From Streptomyces xanthii (GTDB lineage Bacteria; Actinomycetota; Actinomycetes; Streptomycetales; Streptomycetaceae), in NCBI RefSeq assembly GCF_014621695.1, contig NZ_CP061281.1, positions 2,170,001-2,234,000 of the forward strand: DNA of 64,000 bases, given 5' to 3'. Positions within the stretch are counted from its first letter, which is position 1, and each line of letters starts with the position of its first letter. The position numbers and the translations under genes are program-made. Below, one piece after another: positions 37,342 to 46,375 of the stretch. The notes beneath the pieces are model-generated. The model was not told the origin of the DNA. It saw nothing but the letters and a program-made list of their open reading frames with translations, and did no database searches.

Positions 37342-38133
37342 GTGCCCCCTTCCTCCCCGAGTCCCGATCCCGCTCCGCTTCCCGCCCCGTACACCGACTT
37401 CGAATTCGACGTCGCCCAGCGGCTGCCGCTGCTGCTGTGCCTGGACACGTCCAGTTCGCTCGGCAAGAGCGGTGCGATCACCGCCCTCAACGAGGCGCTG
37501 GCAGCCTGGACCCAGAGCCTCGAGGACGACCTGGATCTGCGTGGCAACGTGGACGTCGCGCTGATCACGTTCGGCGGTTCGGACGGCATCGCGGTCTGGC
37601 AGGGCGACACGCCTCTCGGGCCGACGGCGCCGCAGTGGCCGCACACCCCGTTCGTGCCGGCGCACGAGTTCTTCCCGCCCCGGCTGACCGCGGACGGCGT
37701 GACCCTCATGGACCGGGCCCTGCGCCTGTCGATGGAGGTCGTCGCCGACTACAAGGCGGGGCTGCGGGCCGAGGGGCTGACGTACTACCGGCCGCAGATC
37801 TGTGTGGTGACGGACGGGTACCCGAGCGACGAGCAGGGCCACTTCTCGTACGCCTACCGCGCCCTGCTGCCCGAGCTCCGCGCCGCCGAGCAGGAGCGCC
37901 GGTTCCGGCTGTTCGCCGTCGGGGTCGGCGAACGGCAGTCCGGTGCCGAGTCGGTGCTGGCGGAGCTGGCCCCCGACTATCACGCCTGGTTGGACGGCTT
38001 CCCCTTCAAGGAGCTGCTCTCAGCGATGTCGCACAGCGCCCGGGCCACGGCCGAGGGCGCCGGGGAGGCCGAGTTCCAGGAGATCTTCGCGCGGCTGAAG
38101 CGGCGCCGGGGCGGCGGGCAGGTCCCGGCGTGA
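37342..38133 (+). CDS. TerY-like von Willebrand A domain protein
   Basis: 263 aa, one vWA domain with an intact metal-ion-dependent adhesion site: DTSSS (D35, S37, S39), the DGVTLMD threonine and VTDGYPSD. It resembles TerY, whose genes travel with a PP2C phosphatase and a kinase (the TerY-P triad), exactly the next two genes here. The GTG at 37342 follows a 70-bp gap; the earlier in-frame sequence belongs to the NfeD-like gene in another frame. The stop overlaps the phosphatase start (GTGA). Confidence 0.88.
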   Translation: MPPSSPSPDPAPLPAPYTDFEFDVAQRLPLLLCLDTSSSLGKSGAITALNEALAAWTQSLEDDLDLRGNVDVALITFGGSDGIAVWQGDTPLGPTAPQWPHTPFVPAHEFFPPRLTADGVTLMDRALRLSMEVVADYKAGLRAEGLTYYRPQICVVTDGYPSDEQGHFSYAYRALLPELRAAEQERRFRLFAVGVGERQSGAESVLAELAPDYHAWLDGFPFKELLSAMSHSARATAEGAGEAEFQEIFARLKRRRGGGQVPA

Positions 38134-38930
38134 GCGCGGTGCCCCCGGACGGTCGCGATCGCGGCTGGCGGGTGCACGGCGTCAGTGCCGTCGGATATCG
38201 GCACCTGCGGGAGGGGACCGGCTGCCAGGACGCCCACGGGATGCTCCGCACACGGGAAGGTCTCGTCCTCGCCGTCGCAGACGGGGCGGGCAGCGCCCCG
38301 CACTCCGCGAGTGGCTCCCGCTGGGCGGTCGAGCTGGCTCTGGAGGCGTTCGCCCCCGTCGCGACGGACTGGGCCCGGCTGCCCGATCCGCGGGAGCGCA
38401 AGGCCCGGCTGACGGACTCCTTCGGGGAGGTACGGGAGCGGTTCCTGGAGCGGTGCGGGGGCGCCCCTGCACCCTACGAGACGACGCTGACCGTCGTGGT
38501 GGTGGCGGACGGCTGGCTCGGTCATCTCTCCGTGGGCGACGGCCTGGTGGTGGTGCGCACCACGGGATCCGCCGGGCCCGCCCACCACCTGCTGCCCAGG
38601 CCCCCGGCCCGCAGCGAGTACGCGAACGAGACCGTGTTCCTCGGCTCTCCCTCCGCTCTCGCGCAGTCGCGGGCCGACTGCGTGCGCGACGCCGGGGTGG
38701 ACGGGGTCCTGCTGTCCACGGACGGCATGACGAACGCCCTGCTCAAACACTCGCCCGCCGGGCCTCCGCTGCCGCACGACGCGTTCGTCGGCCACCTCTT
38801 CCAACGGCTCGGACGGGACGGCTACGAGCAGGACGACGAGGACCGGCACCTCAGGGAGTTCCTGGCCTCCGACCAGATCAGCAAGGTGACCGGCGACGAC
38901 AAGACTCTCCTGTGGGCGATACGGACGTGA
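38130..38930 (+). CDS. PP2C-family protein phosphatase
   Basis: 266 aa. Metal-binding residues of PP2C are present: GCQDAHG (D34), VADGAGS (D51-G52), LSVGDG, LLSTDGMTN and GDDKTLLW at the C-terminus. Expected to remove Ser/Thr phosphates placed by the flanking kinases. Start by 4-bp overlap with the vWA gene; the next kinase begins 4 bp after its stop. Third component of a vWA-PP2C-kinase unit. Confidence 0.92.
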   Translation: MSAVPPDGRDRGWRVHGVSAVGYRHLREGTGCQDAHGMLRTREGLVLAVADGAGSAPHSASGSRWAVELALEAFAPVATDWARLPDPRERKARLTDSFGEVRERFLERCGGAPAPYETTLTVVVVADGWLGHLSVGDGLVVVRTTGSAGPAHHLLPRPPARSEYANETVFLGSPSALAQSRADCVRDAGVDGVLLSTDGMTNALLKHSPAGPPLPHDAFVGHLFQRLGRDGYEQDDEDRHLREFLASDQISKVTGDDKTLLWAIRT

Positions 38931-38934
38931 GGAC

Positions 38935-40467
38935 ATGACCACCGACGACTTCTCCGTCCCCGACGGTGCCGCTCTGACCCTCGGCGACGGAACCGTCGTG
39001 ACCCGTGACGGCGAACCGCTGGGGCAGGGCGGCCAGGGCAGCGTCTGGGCGGTCGCCGAACGTGCGGAGCTCGCGGCGAAGGTCTACAACCGCTCGCCCG
39101 ACGAGGCACAACTGCGAAGACTCGCGGCCATGTTGCGGGTCCGCCCGCTCGCGGACGAGGAGCTGGTGCCCGGGCAGCCGCCGATGCTGGTGTGGCCGGC
39201 CGAGCTCGTGGAGGCCGGCGGCCGTCCGGTGGGGTACACGATGACGCGGCTGCTCCCCAGCGCGCACGTGCCGCTCAACGGGCTCCTGCAGAAGCAGGTC
39301 CGGCTCGAACGCTTCGAGGGCACCGCGCACTGGCGGTTCCTGCTCGCCGCGGCGTCCAACCTCGCGTACATGACGGCGCAGCTGCACGCCGAGGGGTTCG
39401 TGATCGGCGACCTCTCCAGCACGAACGCGTTCTCGGACAAGAACGGCTACATCACCCTGCTGGACTGCGACTCGTTCGCGTTCACCGACCGGCTGACCGG
39501 GGAGCGGTTCGGCTGCGACGTGTTCACTGACGACTACGCGGGCCCGGAGCGGCACGCCGGTGAACAGCCGTCCCGCCACTCGGACGACTTCGCCCTCGCG
39601 ATCCTCGTCTACCAGTTGCTGACCGCGGGCAGTCACCCCTTCGACGGGGCACCTAAGTACGGCACCGAGGAGTCCACGCGGAAAGACAACATCCTCACCG
39701 GTACCAGCTTCCTCATCCATCCGGACCGGGTGACCGTGCCGTCGCAGCGCATCTCGCCGGGCGTGCTGCCGCCTCGCCTGCACCAGCTGGCCTGCGCCGC
39801 GTTCGGGCCGGGGCTGCGCCGGCCGCAGCGGCGGCCGAACTCGGCGGCCTGGCTCGCCGCGCTCGACGAGGCACGCGCCGGGGTCGTCCAGTGCGCCACG
39901 GCGCCGGACCACTACTACGGGGGTCATCTCGCGCGGTGTCCGTGGTGCGCGCGCCGGAGCGAGGGGCGGCCGGATCCGTTCTCGGCCTCCTCCCACCGGC
40001 CCCGGGCCAGCCGCAGGGCCACGACGAGCACGCGGGCGCGGCCCACGGCGTCCGCCCCCGGTGCGCCTCCCCCGCGGAAGTCGGCGCCGGCGTCCGGCCC
40101 CAAGCCTCCGCCGCAGAAGGAACAGAAGAAGACGACCGGACCGGGGAACGCGGGTGGGACGAAGCAGTCGGCCTCCCCCGGGAGCACCGGTCCCACCAGC
40201 GCCAGGGCCACGAACCCGAGGTCCACGAACGCCAAGGCCACGAACACCGGGAGCACGAGCGCCAAGAACACGAGCACCGGAGCCACGAGAACGGGAGCGA
40301 CGAAGGCGAGGGCCTCGAAGGCTGGTGCCGCCGCCCCCGACACCGGAGCCCAGAAGACGGCCGAGAACGGTACCGTCCTGGGCTGTCTGACCAATGTCGT
40401 CCTGCTGCTCCTGGTCGTGCTCATCATCTGGGGCATCAGCGAGGTGGTCATCGGGCTGCTCGACTGA
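38935..40467 (+). CDS. TerY-P-type protein kinase with Zn ribbon and C-terminal membrane anchor
   Basis: 510 aa. A divergent kinase domain (about 20-310): G-loop GQGGQGSVW, Lys49, catalytic loop VIGDLSSTN (D159, lacking the HRD arginine) and LLDCDS (D177) instead of DFG. Near 330-345 HLARCPWCARR forms a short CxxC knuckle. A ~130-residue Thr/Ser/Ala/Lys-rich linker of NAKATNTGST-type repeats follows, ending in a membrane helix (about 485-507). So the kinase faces the cytosol on a flexible tether. This matches the kinase of vWA-PP2C-kinase triads seen with tellurite-resistance-like stress systems; no TerD family gene is in the window. Confidence 0.85.
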   Translation: MTTDDFSVPDGAALTLGDGTVVTRDGEPLGQGGQGSVWAVAERAELAAKVYNRSPDEAQLRRLAAMLRVRPLADEELVPGQPPMLVWPAELVEAGGRPVGYTMTRLLPSAHVPLNGLLQKQVRLERFEGTAHWRFLLAAASNLAYMTAQLHAEGFVIGDLSSTNAFSDKNGYITLLDCDSFAFTDRLTGERFGCDVFTDDYAGPERHAGEQPSRHSDDFALAILVYQLLTAGSHPFDGAPKYGTEESTRKDNILTGTSFLIHPDRVTVPSQRISPGVLPPRLHQLACAAFGPGLRRPQRRPNSAAWLAALDEARAGVVQCATAPDHYYGGHLARCPWCARRSEGRPDPFSASSHRPRASRRATTSTRARPTASAPGAPPPRKSAPASGPKPPPQKEQKKTTGPGNAGGTKQSASPGSTGPTSARATNPRSTNAKATNTGSTSAKNTSTGATRTGATKARASKAGAAAPDTGAQKTAENGTVLGCLTNVVLLLLVVLIIWGISEVVIGLLD

Positions 40468-40471
40468 CACG

Positions 40472-40525
40472 ACGCGACGTGGCCCCGGCCACCCCCTTCT
40501 CGGGGCGGGCGGGGCCACGTCGCGT
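40472..40525. terminator. bidirectional terminator between kinase operon and accE
   Basis: A 15-bp perfect stem ACGCGACGTGGCCCC/GGGGCCACGTCGCGT closing a 24-nt GC-rich loop between convergent genes. Confidence 0.8.
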
Positions 40526-40539
40526 GAACGGTCCGGGCG

Positions 40540-40731
40540 TCAGCGCCAGCTGTGCGGGGCGCGGAAGCCGGGCTCGCGCTCCAGCCGGCGCCAGCCGGCC
40601 TTGTCCGTGCGGCCGCGGTGGGACGGGGCCTCGGGGGACGTGGCGGCGCGGGCCAGGAGGATCGCGGTCAGGGCCGCGACCTCCTCGGGCTCGGCGTGGC
40701 CCTTCTCGACGCGGATGTCAGGAGTCGACAT
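40540..40731 (-). CDS. accE: acyl-CoA carboxylase epsilon subunit
   Basis: 63 aa. Matches the small actinobacterial epsilon subunit: PDIRVEKGHAEPEEVAALTAILLAR...GWRRLEREPGFRAPHSW, with the Trp-rich C-terminal end. Epsilon stabilises the biotin carboxylase-carboxyltransferase complex. It lies 50 bp after accB on the same strand, as in other Streptomyces. Confidence 0.92.
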   Translation of the reverse strand: MSTPDIRVEKGHAEPEEVAALTAILLARAATSPEAPSHRGRTDKAGWRRLEREPGFRAPHSWR

Positions 40732-40781
40732 TGCGGCAGGTCTCCTAGGTCGGGAGGAAGGAACGGAAGGTCGGGTGGCCG

Positions 40782-42377
40782 CTACTGCGGCGGGTTGCCG
40801 TGCTTGCGGGACGGCAGGTCGGCGTGCTTGGTGCGGAGCATCGCCAGGGACTTGATGAGGACCTCGCGGGTCTCGGCGGGGTCGATGACGTCGTCGACCA
40901 GTCCGCGCTCGGCCGCGTAGTACGGGTGCATGAGCTCGGACTTGTACTCCTTGACCATGCGGGCCCGCATGGCCTCGGGGTCCTCGGCGTCCGCGATCTG
41001 CCGGCGGAAGATCACGTTGGCCGCGCCCTCCGCGCCCATTACCGCGATCTCGTTCGTGGGCCACGCGTAAGTGAGGTCCGCACCGATGGACTGGGAGTCC
41101 ATGACGATGTAGGCCCCGCCGTACGCCTTGCGCAGGATGAGCGAGATCCTCGGCACGGTCGCGTTGCAGTACGCGTAGAGCAGCTTCGCTCCGTGCCGGA
41201 TGATCCCGCCGTGCTCCTGGTCGACGCCCGGCAGGAAGCCCGGGACGTCGAGAAGCGTCACGATCGGGATATTGAAAGCGTCGCACATCTGGACGAAGCG
41301 GGCAGCTTTTTCGCTCGCCTCGATGTCCAGGACGCCGGCCAGCGACTGCGGCTGGTTGGCGACGATGCCGACGACCTGGCCGTCGAGGCGGGCCAGGGCG
41401 CAGATGATGTTGCGGGCCCAGCGCTCGTGGATCTCGAGGTAGTCGCCGTCGTCGACGAGTTCCTCGATGACCTTGGTCATGTCGTAGGGGCGGTTGCCGT
41501 CGGCCGGGACGAGGTCGAGGAGGACCTCGGAGCGGCGGTCGGCGGGGTCGTCGGAGGCGACGGTCGGGGGGTTCTCGCGGTTGTTCTGCGGGAGCATCGA
41601 CAGGAGGTAGCGGACCTCGGCGATGCAGGTCTCCTCGTCGTCGTACGCGAAGTGGGAGACGCCGGAGGTCTCGGCGTGCACGTCCGCGCCTCCCAGCCCG
41701 TTCTGGGTGATCTCCTCGCCGGTGACCGCCTTGACCACGTCCGGACCCGTGATGAACATCTGCGAGGTCTCACGGACCATGAACACGAAGTCGGTGAGCG
41801 CCGGGCTGTAGGCGGCGCCACCCGCGCACGGGCCGAGCATCACGGAGATCTGCGGGATGACACCCGAGGCGCGGGTGTTGCGCTGGAAGATGCCGCCGTA
41901 CCCGGCGAGCGCGGAGACGCCCTCCTGGATACGGGCGCCCGCGCCGTCGTTCAGGGAGACCAGCGGGGCACCGGCCGCGATGGCCATGTCCATGATCTTG
42001 TGGATCTTCGTCGCGTGGGCCTCGCCCAGCGCACCGCCGAAGATCCGGAAGTCGTGCGCGTACACGAACACCGTACGGCCCTCGACCGTGCCCCAGCCGG
42101 TGATCACACCGTCCGTGAACGGCTTCTTCGCCTCCAGGCCGAAACCCACGGCCCGGTGCCGGCGCAGCTGCTCGACCTCGTTGAACGAACCCTCGTCCAG
42201 CAGCAGCGCGATCCGCTCCCGAGCCGTCAGCTTCCCCTTGGCGTGCTGCGCCTCGGTCGCCTTCTCGCTCGGGCCGGCCAGAGCCTGCTCACGGATCGCG
42301 TGCAGCTCCGCCACGCGCCCACGCGCGTCGGTGGGCTCGTCGCCGGGGTTCGAGGCGGTGTCGTCCAAAACGGTCAT
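40782..42377 (-). CDS. accB: acetyl-CoA carboxylase carboxyltransferase beta subunit
   Basis: 531 aa biotin-dependent carboxyltransferase with two crotonase-like halves (oxyanion segments GPCAGGAAYSPALTDF and RKAYGGAYIVMDS). It makes malonyl-CoA for fatty-acid and polyketide synthesis with an AccA-type alpha subunit encoded elsewhere. The residue after GGAY is Ile (GGAYIVM), which in the Streptomyces AccB/PccB comparison marks the acetyl-CoA-accepting AccB type; PccB has Asp. Flanked on both sides by accessory signalling genes. Confidence 0.93.
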   Translation of the reverse strand: MTVLDDTASNPGDEPTDARGRVAELHAIREQALAGPSEKATEAQHAKGKLTARERIALLLDEGSFNEVEQLRRHRAVGFGLEAKKPFTDGVITGWGTVEGRTVFVYAHDFRIFGGALGEAHATKIHKIMDMAIAAGAPLVSLNDGAGARIQEGVSALAGYGGIFQRNTRASGVIPQISVMLGPCAGGAAYSPALTDFVFMVRETSQMFITGPDVVKAVTGEEITQNGLGGADVHAETSGVSHFAYDDEETCIAEVRYLLSMLPQNNRENPPTVASDDPADRRSEVLLDLVPADGNRPYDMTKVIEELVDDGDYLEIHERWARNIICALARLDGQVVGIVANQPQSLAGVLDIEASEKAARFVQMCDAFNIPIVTLLDVPGFLPGVDQEHGGIIRHGAKLLYAYCNATVPRISLILRKAYGGAYIVMDSQSIGADLTYAWPTNEIAVMGAEGAANVIFRRQIADAEDPEAMRARMVKEYKSELMHPYYAAERGLVDDVIDPAETREVLIKSLAMLRTKHADLPSRKHGNPPQ

Positions 42378-42520
42378 GTAGTGACCTTACGAAGCCCACC
42401 AAGGAAAACCGCCCGTCGACTCCGTACAGTCTCCGGCGCCGTTTCCTGGTGAGCCCTGACAGTTGTGGACGAAAACCGGCGGTCATCGACTGCGCGAGGC
42501 CCCCTGGCGTTGTACGGACC

Positions 42521-44866
42521 CTATAAAGCCCCGCTGCAGACGACGAGCTTCCTGTTCACCGATTCGCCGTCGCCTGTTGGTGTGTCCGCGTTCTGCACGC
42601 TCTGCACGCCTTTCAGGATGCCGTCGAGTTCCGCCTGGGACAGACTCCCGTCGCCGGCGACCGCGGCGACGGTCTTCAGGGCCGCTTCGTGGAAGGCGTC
42701 GCGCAGCATGGGCCGCATGACGTCCGAGGCGTCGAGGCAGCGCGGTACGTCGTTCTGCCGGAAGCGGCGGTAGACGGCGCGGGCCGTGTCGTCCTCGCCC
42801 TCCCGCCCGCCGATCTTCTCCATGACCGGGGTCATGGCCGAGTACATGGTGCCCTCGTCGGCCCAGTCCTGCTGGACCTCCTGGGAGAACAGCACGCGCA
42901 GGGCCCGCTGGGCCGGTTCCCGGTCGTCGAAGAGGGCGGCGAAGTCGCCGGACACCTCGTAGCCGCGCCGGGGGTGGGGGCCGCCGGGGAGCAGGCGGGC
43001 GGAGTCCTCGATCGTGGCGCCGTCCTCGCCGCGGGCGAAGGAGCCCTGGTGTTCGTAGGCGCAGTGCTTCTCCTCGCGGAAGTCCCCGCCGTTCTTCTTC
43101 AGGGCGCCGGGGCCGCGCCAGTCGGTGGTGAGGGCGTCCGCGGCGTGCTTCCGGTCGGTGGCGAGGAAGTCGGCCCAGCGCCGCCAGGCGTCCCGGACGG
43201 GGCCGTGCCGGTCGGTCCAGTCGACCGTGCCGCGGGCCCATCGCGTGTAGGGGCCGGGGCCCGCGTCCTGGAGCAGGAGGTCCTCGATCCAGTCGGTGCC
43301 GGGCCAGCCCGCGGCGCCGTCCTCGCCGAGGCCCAGGCACCAGGAGGCGAGGTCGGCGGCGGGGCCCCGCTGTCCGGGGGTGCGCCACACGATGCTCTTG
43401 AGGTTGGCGTTGACCGGCCACCAGTACGTGGCGCCCTTGCCTCCCGCCGGCTTCCACGGCCCCGCGTAGTCCCGCTCCGGGTCGATGCCTTCGAGGGCGT
43501 CGTCGAGGGGCTTGAGGAGCTGGTCGGCGCCGTAGCCGGCGAGCTCGCCGATGCCGGGCATGATCGCGATGTCCGGCGGGTCGCCCGCCTGTACGCGGGC
43601 GAGCAGGACCTCCCGCTGGGCGGGGGTGCCCTCGTAGTCGACCTTGATGCCGTGGTCCTCCATGAGGGTGCGGAAGCGCTGGGCCTCCTGGCCGGTCCAG
43701 GTGCCGAGGACGGTGACCACCGGGTCGGAGGGCAGGGCCAGGGGGACGGCGACGGGCGCCACCACGGTCAGTACGGCGGCCAGGGCCAGGGCGCGGCGGC
43801 GGCGCCGGGTGCGGGTGGCGGCGCGGCCGATCCGGCGGGCCCAGGTCCAGTCGACGGGGCGGCGCGGGTAGTCCTGGACGAGCCGGACGACGAGGCCGGC
43901 GACGGTGGCGCACACGACGGCGCCGCCGAGGACGATGTACGCGACGTTCCACCAGCCGGAGCCGGACAGAGCGGGGGTCCCGGCGCCCGCGACGGTCTTC
44001 TGGGCGGTGTCGAGGACGCCGGAGGCGTCGCCCAGGCCCGCGGCGAGGCCGGTGCGCAGCGTGCCGGCGAGGTCGTCGCGGGTGCCGTCCAGGGCGAGGG
44101 CGGTGTGGACGGCGAGTCCGGCGGAGAGCCCGGCGAGGAGGGTGATGCCCGCGCCGCCGGCGAGGATCGCGGGGGCGAGCACCCGGCCGCAGCGGCGCCG
44201 GACGACAGCGGCGGCGCTGAAGGCGAGGGCGGCCGCGGCGCCCAGGGCGAGGAGGGCTCCGGCCCAGGCGGCGACGAGCGGGAAGGAGGGCTCGGCCAGC
44301 CGGCGGGCCCGGCTCTGTTCGTCGCGGGCGATCTGTTCGAGGCGGGCGAGGATGCCGGTGTCGGGGCGTTTCAGCAGGGCGCGGGCCTCGGCGAGCTTCT
44401 CCGACCGCATCCGCGGGTCGTCACGGTAGGTGACGGTGGCGGCGGTGACGGCGTTGCCGTAGGTGACGAGCATGCCGTTGACGGCGGAGACGTTCTGTCC
44501 GACTCCCCCGACGGCGTGGTCGGCGAACCGGGTCAGGCCCTGGTCCGCGGCGGCGAGCTGGCTCTCGGCGCCCTCCCCCGCGCCGACCGTCGGGGCGATG
44601 CCCAGCTCGATGGACCGGCGGGCTTCCTGATCGGCGCGGAGCACGGCGAGGCGGACGGCGACGGCGCCCTGCGCGGAGGGGGCGGTCTCGACGCGCATCC
44701 GGCGGGCCCGCGCGTCGAGGGCGGGCACGGCGACCGCGGTGAGGAGGGTGACGCCGGCGATCGCGCAGACGAGGAACAGCCACAGGTGCCGGTGGAGCAG
44801 CCGGCGAGTGCTCAGGGCGCGCTGGGCGCGGACGACGGAACCGATCGTGCGGCCGAGCGCGCTCAT
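42521..44866 (-). CDS. multi-pass membrane sensor fused to ABC-type solute-binding domain
   Basis: 781 aa. Five predicted membrane helices (about 28-50, 196-222, 229-256, 307-330 and 359-379) bracket two extracellular helical loops (51-195 and 257-306). A full extracellular solute-binding domain (about 382-770) follows, with MPGIGELAGYGADQLLKPLDD and late NDVPRCLDASDVMRPM segments. No transporter ATPase or permease is nearby, so it is probably a receptor, not an importer. The membrane half recalls mycobacterial GlnX and the binding domain GlnH, which feed PknG; here they are one polypeptide two genes from a PknG-like kinase. ATG overlaps the vWA stop by 4 bp. The ligand is unknown. Confidence 0.75.
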   Translation of the reverse strand: MSALGRTIGSVVRAQRALSTRRLLHRHLWLFLVCAIAGVTLLTAVAVPALDARARRMRVETAPSAQGAVAVRLAVLRADQEARRSIELGIAPTVGAGEGAESQLAAADQGLTRFADHAVGGVGQNVSAVNGMLVTYGNAVTAATVTYRDDPRMRSEKLAEARALLKRPDTGILARLEQIARDEQSRARRLAEPSFPLVAAWAGALLALGAAAALAFSAAAVVRRRCGRVLAPAILAGGAGITLLAGLSAGLAVHTALALDGTRDDLAGTLRTGLAAGLGDASGVLDTAQKTVAGAGTPALSGSGWWNVAYIVLGGAVVCATVAGLVVRLVQDYPRRPVDWTWARRIGRAATRTRRRRRALALAAVLTVVAPVAVPLALPSDPVVTVLGTWTGQEAQRFRTLMEDHGIKVDYEGTPAQREVLLARVQAGDPPDIAIMPGIGELAGYGADQLLKPLDDALEGIDPERDYAGPWKPAGGKGATYWWPVNANLKSIVWRTPGQRGPAADLASWCLGLGEDGAAGWPGTDWIEDLLLQDAGPGPYTRWARGTVDWTDRHGPVRDAWRRWADFLATDRKHAADALTTDWRGPGALKKNGGDFREEKHCAYEHQGSFARGEDGATIEDSARLLPGGPHPRRGYEVSGDFAALFDDREPAQRALRVLFSQEVQQDWADEGTMYSAMTPVMEKIGGREGEDDTARAVYRRFRQNDVPRCLDASDVMRPMLRDAFHEAALKTVAAVAGDGSLSQAELDGILKGVQSVQNADTPTGDGESVNRKLVVCSGAL

Positions 44867-46341
44867 GTCAGTCGCCTTCCGCAGCGGACGCAGTAGCGGG
44901 CTCCGGGGACCGCCGGCTCGGCGCAGGCCGGGTCTGGGCAGGGGCCCGTGGGAGTGGCGCCGCCGGGGTGGGGGCGGCGGGGGCCCCGGCCGGCGGAGCG
45001 GGTGCTCAGGTGCAGGAGGGTGACGCCGATGCGGTGGGGGTCGGCGGGGAGGCGGGCCTCGGTCCGGCCGGTGGCGGCGTCGATGATCCGGGCGTGTGCG
45101 CGGATCTCGTCGAGCACCCAGTCCTCGCCGAGCCGGTGCGCGGCCGCGGCGGCCCGGCCGAGGTGTTCCTCGGCGTCGGTGCGGCGTCCGGCGTCGAGCG
45201 CTTCGAGGCCTTTCTGGAGGTGGTCGACCATGCGGTGGCGTGAGTCGAGGATGCGGCTGTCGGCCGTGGTGTCCTCGGGGGTGTGGGCGGCGGTGCGGGC
45301 GGGCGGCGGGCCTGGGGCGAGCCAGCGGGCGGTGACGGCGGCGTGCAGGTCGCCGAGCGAGACCGTCGCGAACTGGAGTTCCTCGCCGAGCACGTCTGCG
45401 GTGTCGTCGGCGCGCAGGGTCAGCAGGAACTCGCTGGGGGCGCCCGACGGGTCCCAGGGCAGGGCGGCGAAGCGGTGGTGGTGCGGGTGGGTCGGGTGGG
45501 CCGGATGCGGGTCGAGGCGGCGGTGTTCGGGGGTGAACTGCACGAGGGAGTCGAGCTCCACGCCGGGCCGGGTGCGGATCTCCAGGGGCAGTTCGGGGAC
45601 GGCGCGGCGGCAGGCGCGGCGTACGGCGGCGGCCAGGGGCGGCGCGAAGTCCGGGCCCGCGGCCTCGGCGGTGCCGCGCAGCCGGGTGGCGATCCGGTCC
45701 AGCGGGCGGTAGTCCCAGCGGTCGCCGACGGCGATGACCTCGCAGCCGAACTCCGCGCCGCACGCGTCGAGTTCACGGTCGAGGGCGTCGGCGCGGGTGG
45801 CGGACCCGTCGGTGACGAGGAGCAGCCGCCGCAGGGGGCGCTCGCAGCCGGCGAACAGTTCGCGGGCTGCGGCGAGCCAGCCGTCGTAGCCGGTGGTGCG
45901 CGGCGTCGCGGCCGGGGCGAGCGGGGCCGCGCCGAGGGCGAAGACAGCGGCGCGGCGGTGGTCGCGGTCGGCCGGGGCCCAGGCGCTTTGGCCGGCGTCG
46001 GGGTAGTAGCGCCCGGGCCCCGCGGCCAGTACGGCGAAGTGGGCCCCGGCCGGCAGGGCGGGCAGCGCCTCCCGCACCGCCCGCACCAGCTCGGGCCGCC
46101 GTTCCTGGCCGAGGTCGAGGGCCAGCGCCACCGCGAGGGCGCGGGGATCCGCGGCGTCCCCGTCGGCGCCGTCGGAGGCGGTGACCTGGAGGGTGGCGCG
46201 CAGGGTGGCCGGTTCGCCGGGGACGCGGCGATCGGGCACGAGGTCGGGCTCGTCGACGCGGACGACGAGCGTCGTGTCGTACGGGGCCGCGGGCCCGCCG
46301 TCGGTGGTCCTGGCCGGTCCTGAGGTGGCCGGGGGTGTCAT
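44863..46341 (-). CDS. vWA-like protein with C-terminal Zn ribbon
   Basis: 492 aa. A central vWA-like fold (about 70-230) contains VALALDLGQE where DxSxS is expected, so the metal site is degenerate, and LLLVTDGSATRAD at the second metal strand. A beta-rich segment and a helical region follow, and the end holds a treble-clef-like CPDPAC...YCVRCGRRL Zn ribbon. It lies 34 bp after the PknG-like gene (GAGGA Shine-Dalgarno) and overlaps the membrane sensor by 4 bp. Likely a protein-protein interaction subunit of the same complex. Confidence 0.75.
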   Translation of the reverse strand: MTPPATSGPARTTDGGPAAPYDTTLVVRVDEPDLVPDRRVPGEPATLRATLQVTASDGADGDAADPRALAVALALDLGQERRPELVRAVREALPALPAGAHFAVLAAGPGRYYPDAGQSAWAPADRDHRRAAVFALGAAPLAPAATPRTTGYDGWLAAARELFAGCERPLRRLLLVTDGSATRADALDRELDACGAEFGCEVIAVGDRWDYRPLDRIATRLRGTAEAAGPDFAPPLAAAVRRACRRAVPELPLEIRTRPGVELDSLVQFTPEHRRLDPHPAHPTHPHHHRFAALPWDPSGAPSEFLLTLRADDTADVLGEELQFATVSLGDLHAAVTARWLAPGPPPARTAAHTPEDTTADSRILDSRHRMVDHLQKGLEALDAGRRTDAEEHLGRAAAAAHRLGEDWVLDEIRAHARIIDAATGRTEARLPADPHRIGVTLLHLSTRSAGRGPRRPHPGGATPTGPCPDPACAEPAVPGARYCVRCGRRLT

Positions 46342-46375
46342 CGGGTCCTCGGGGGTCGTCGGGAGCCGGCCGGCG

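Noticed and set aside
40200..40330. Repeat-rich DNA in the kinase tether considered as an inserted element
   Set aside because: Encodes an in-frame Thr/Lys/Ala linker between kinase and membrane helix, consistent with a flexible tether rather than a mobile element.
42378..42520. Possible small gene or riboswitch between accB and the membrane sensor
   Set aside because: 143 bp with no credible ORF, hairpin-tail terminator or known riboswitch features; most likely the accB promoter region.
44863..46341. Interpreting the vWA/Zn-ribbon protein as a magnesium-chelatase-type subunit
   Set aside because: The metal site is degenerate, no AAA+ partner (ChlI/MoxR) is nearby, and the Zn ribbon and context point to the PknG locus.
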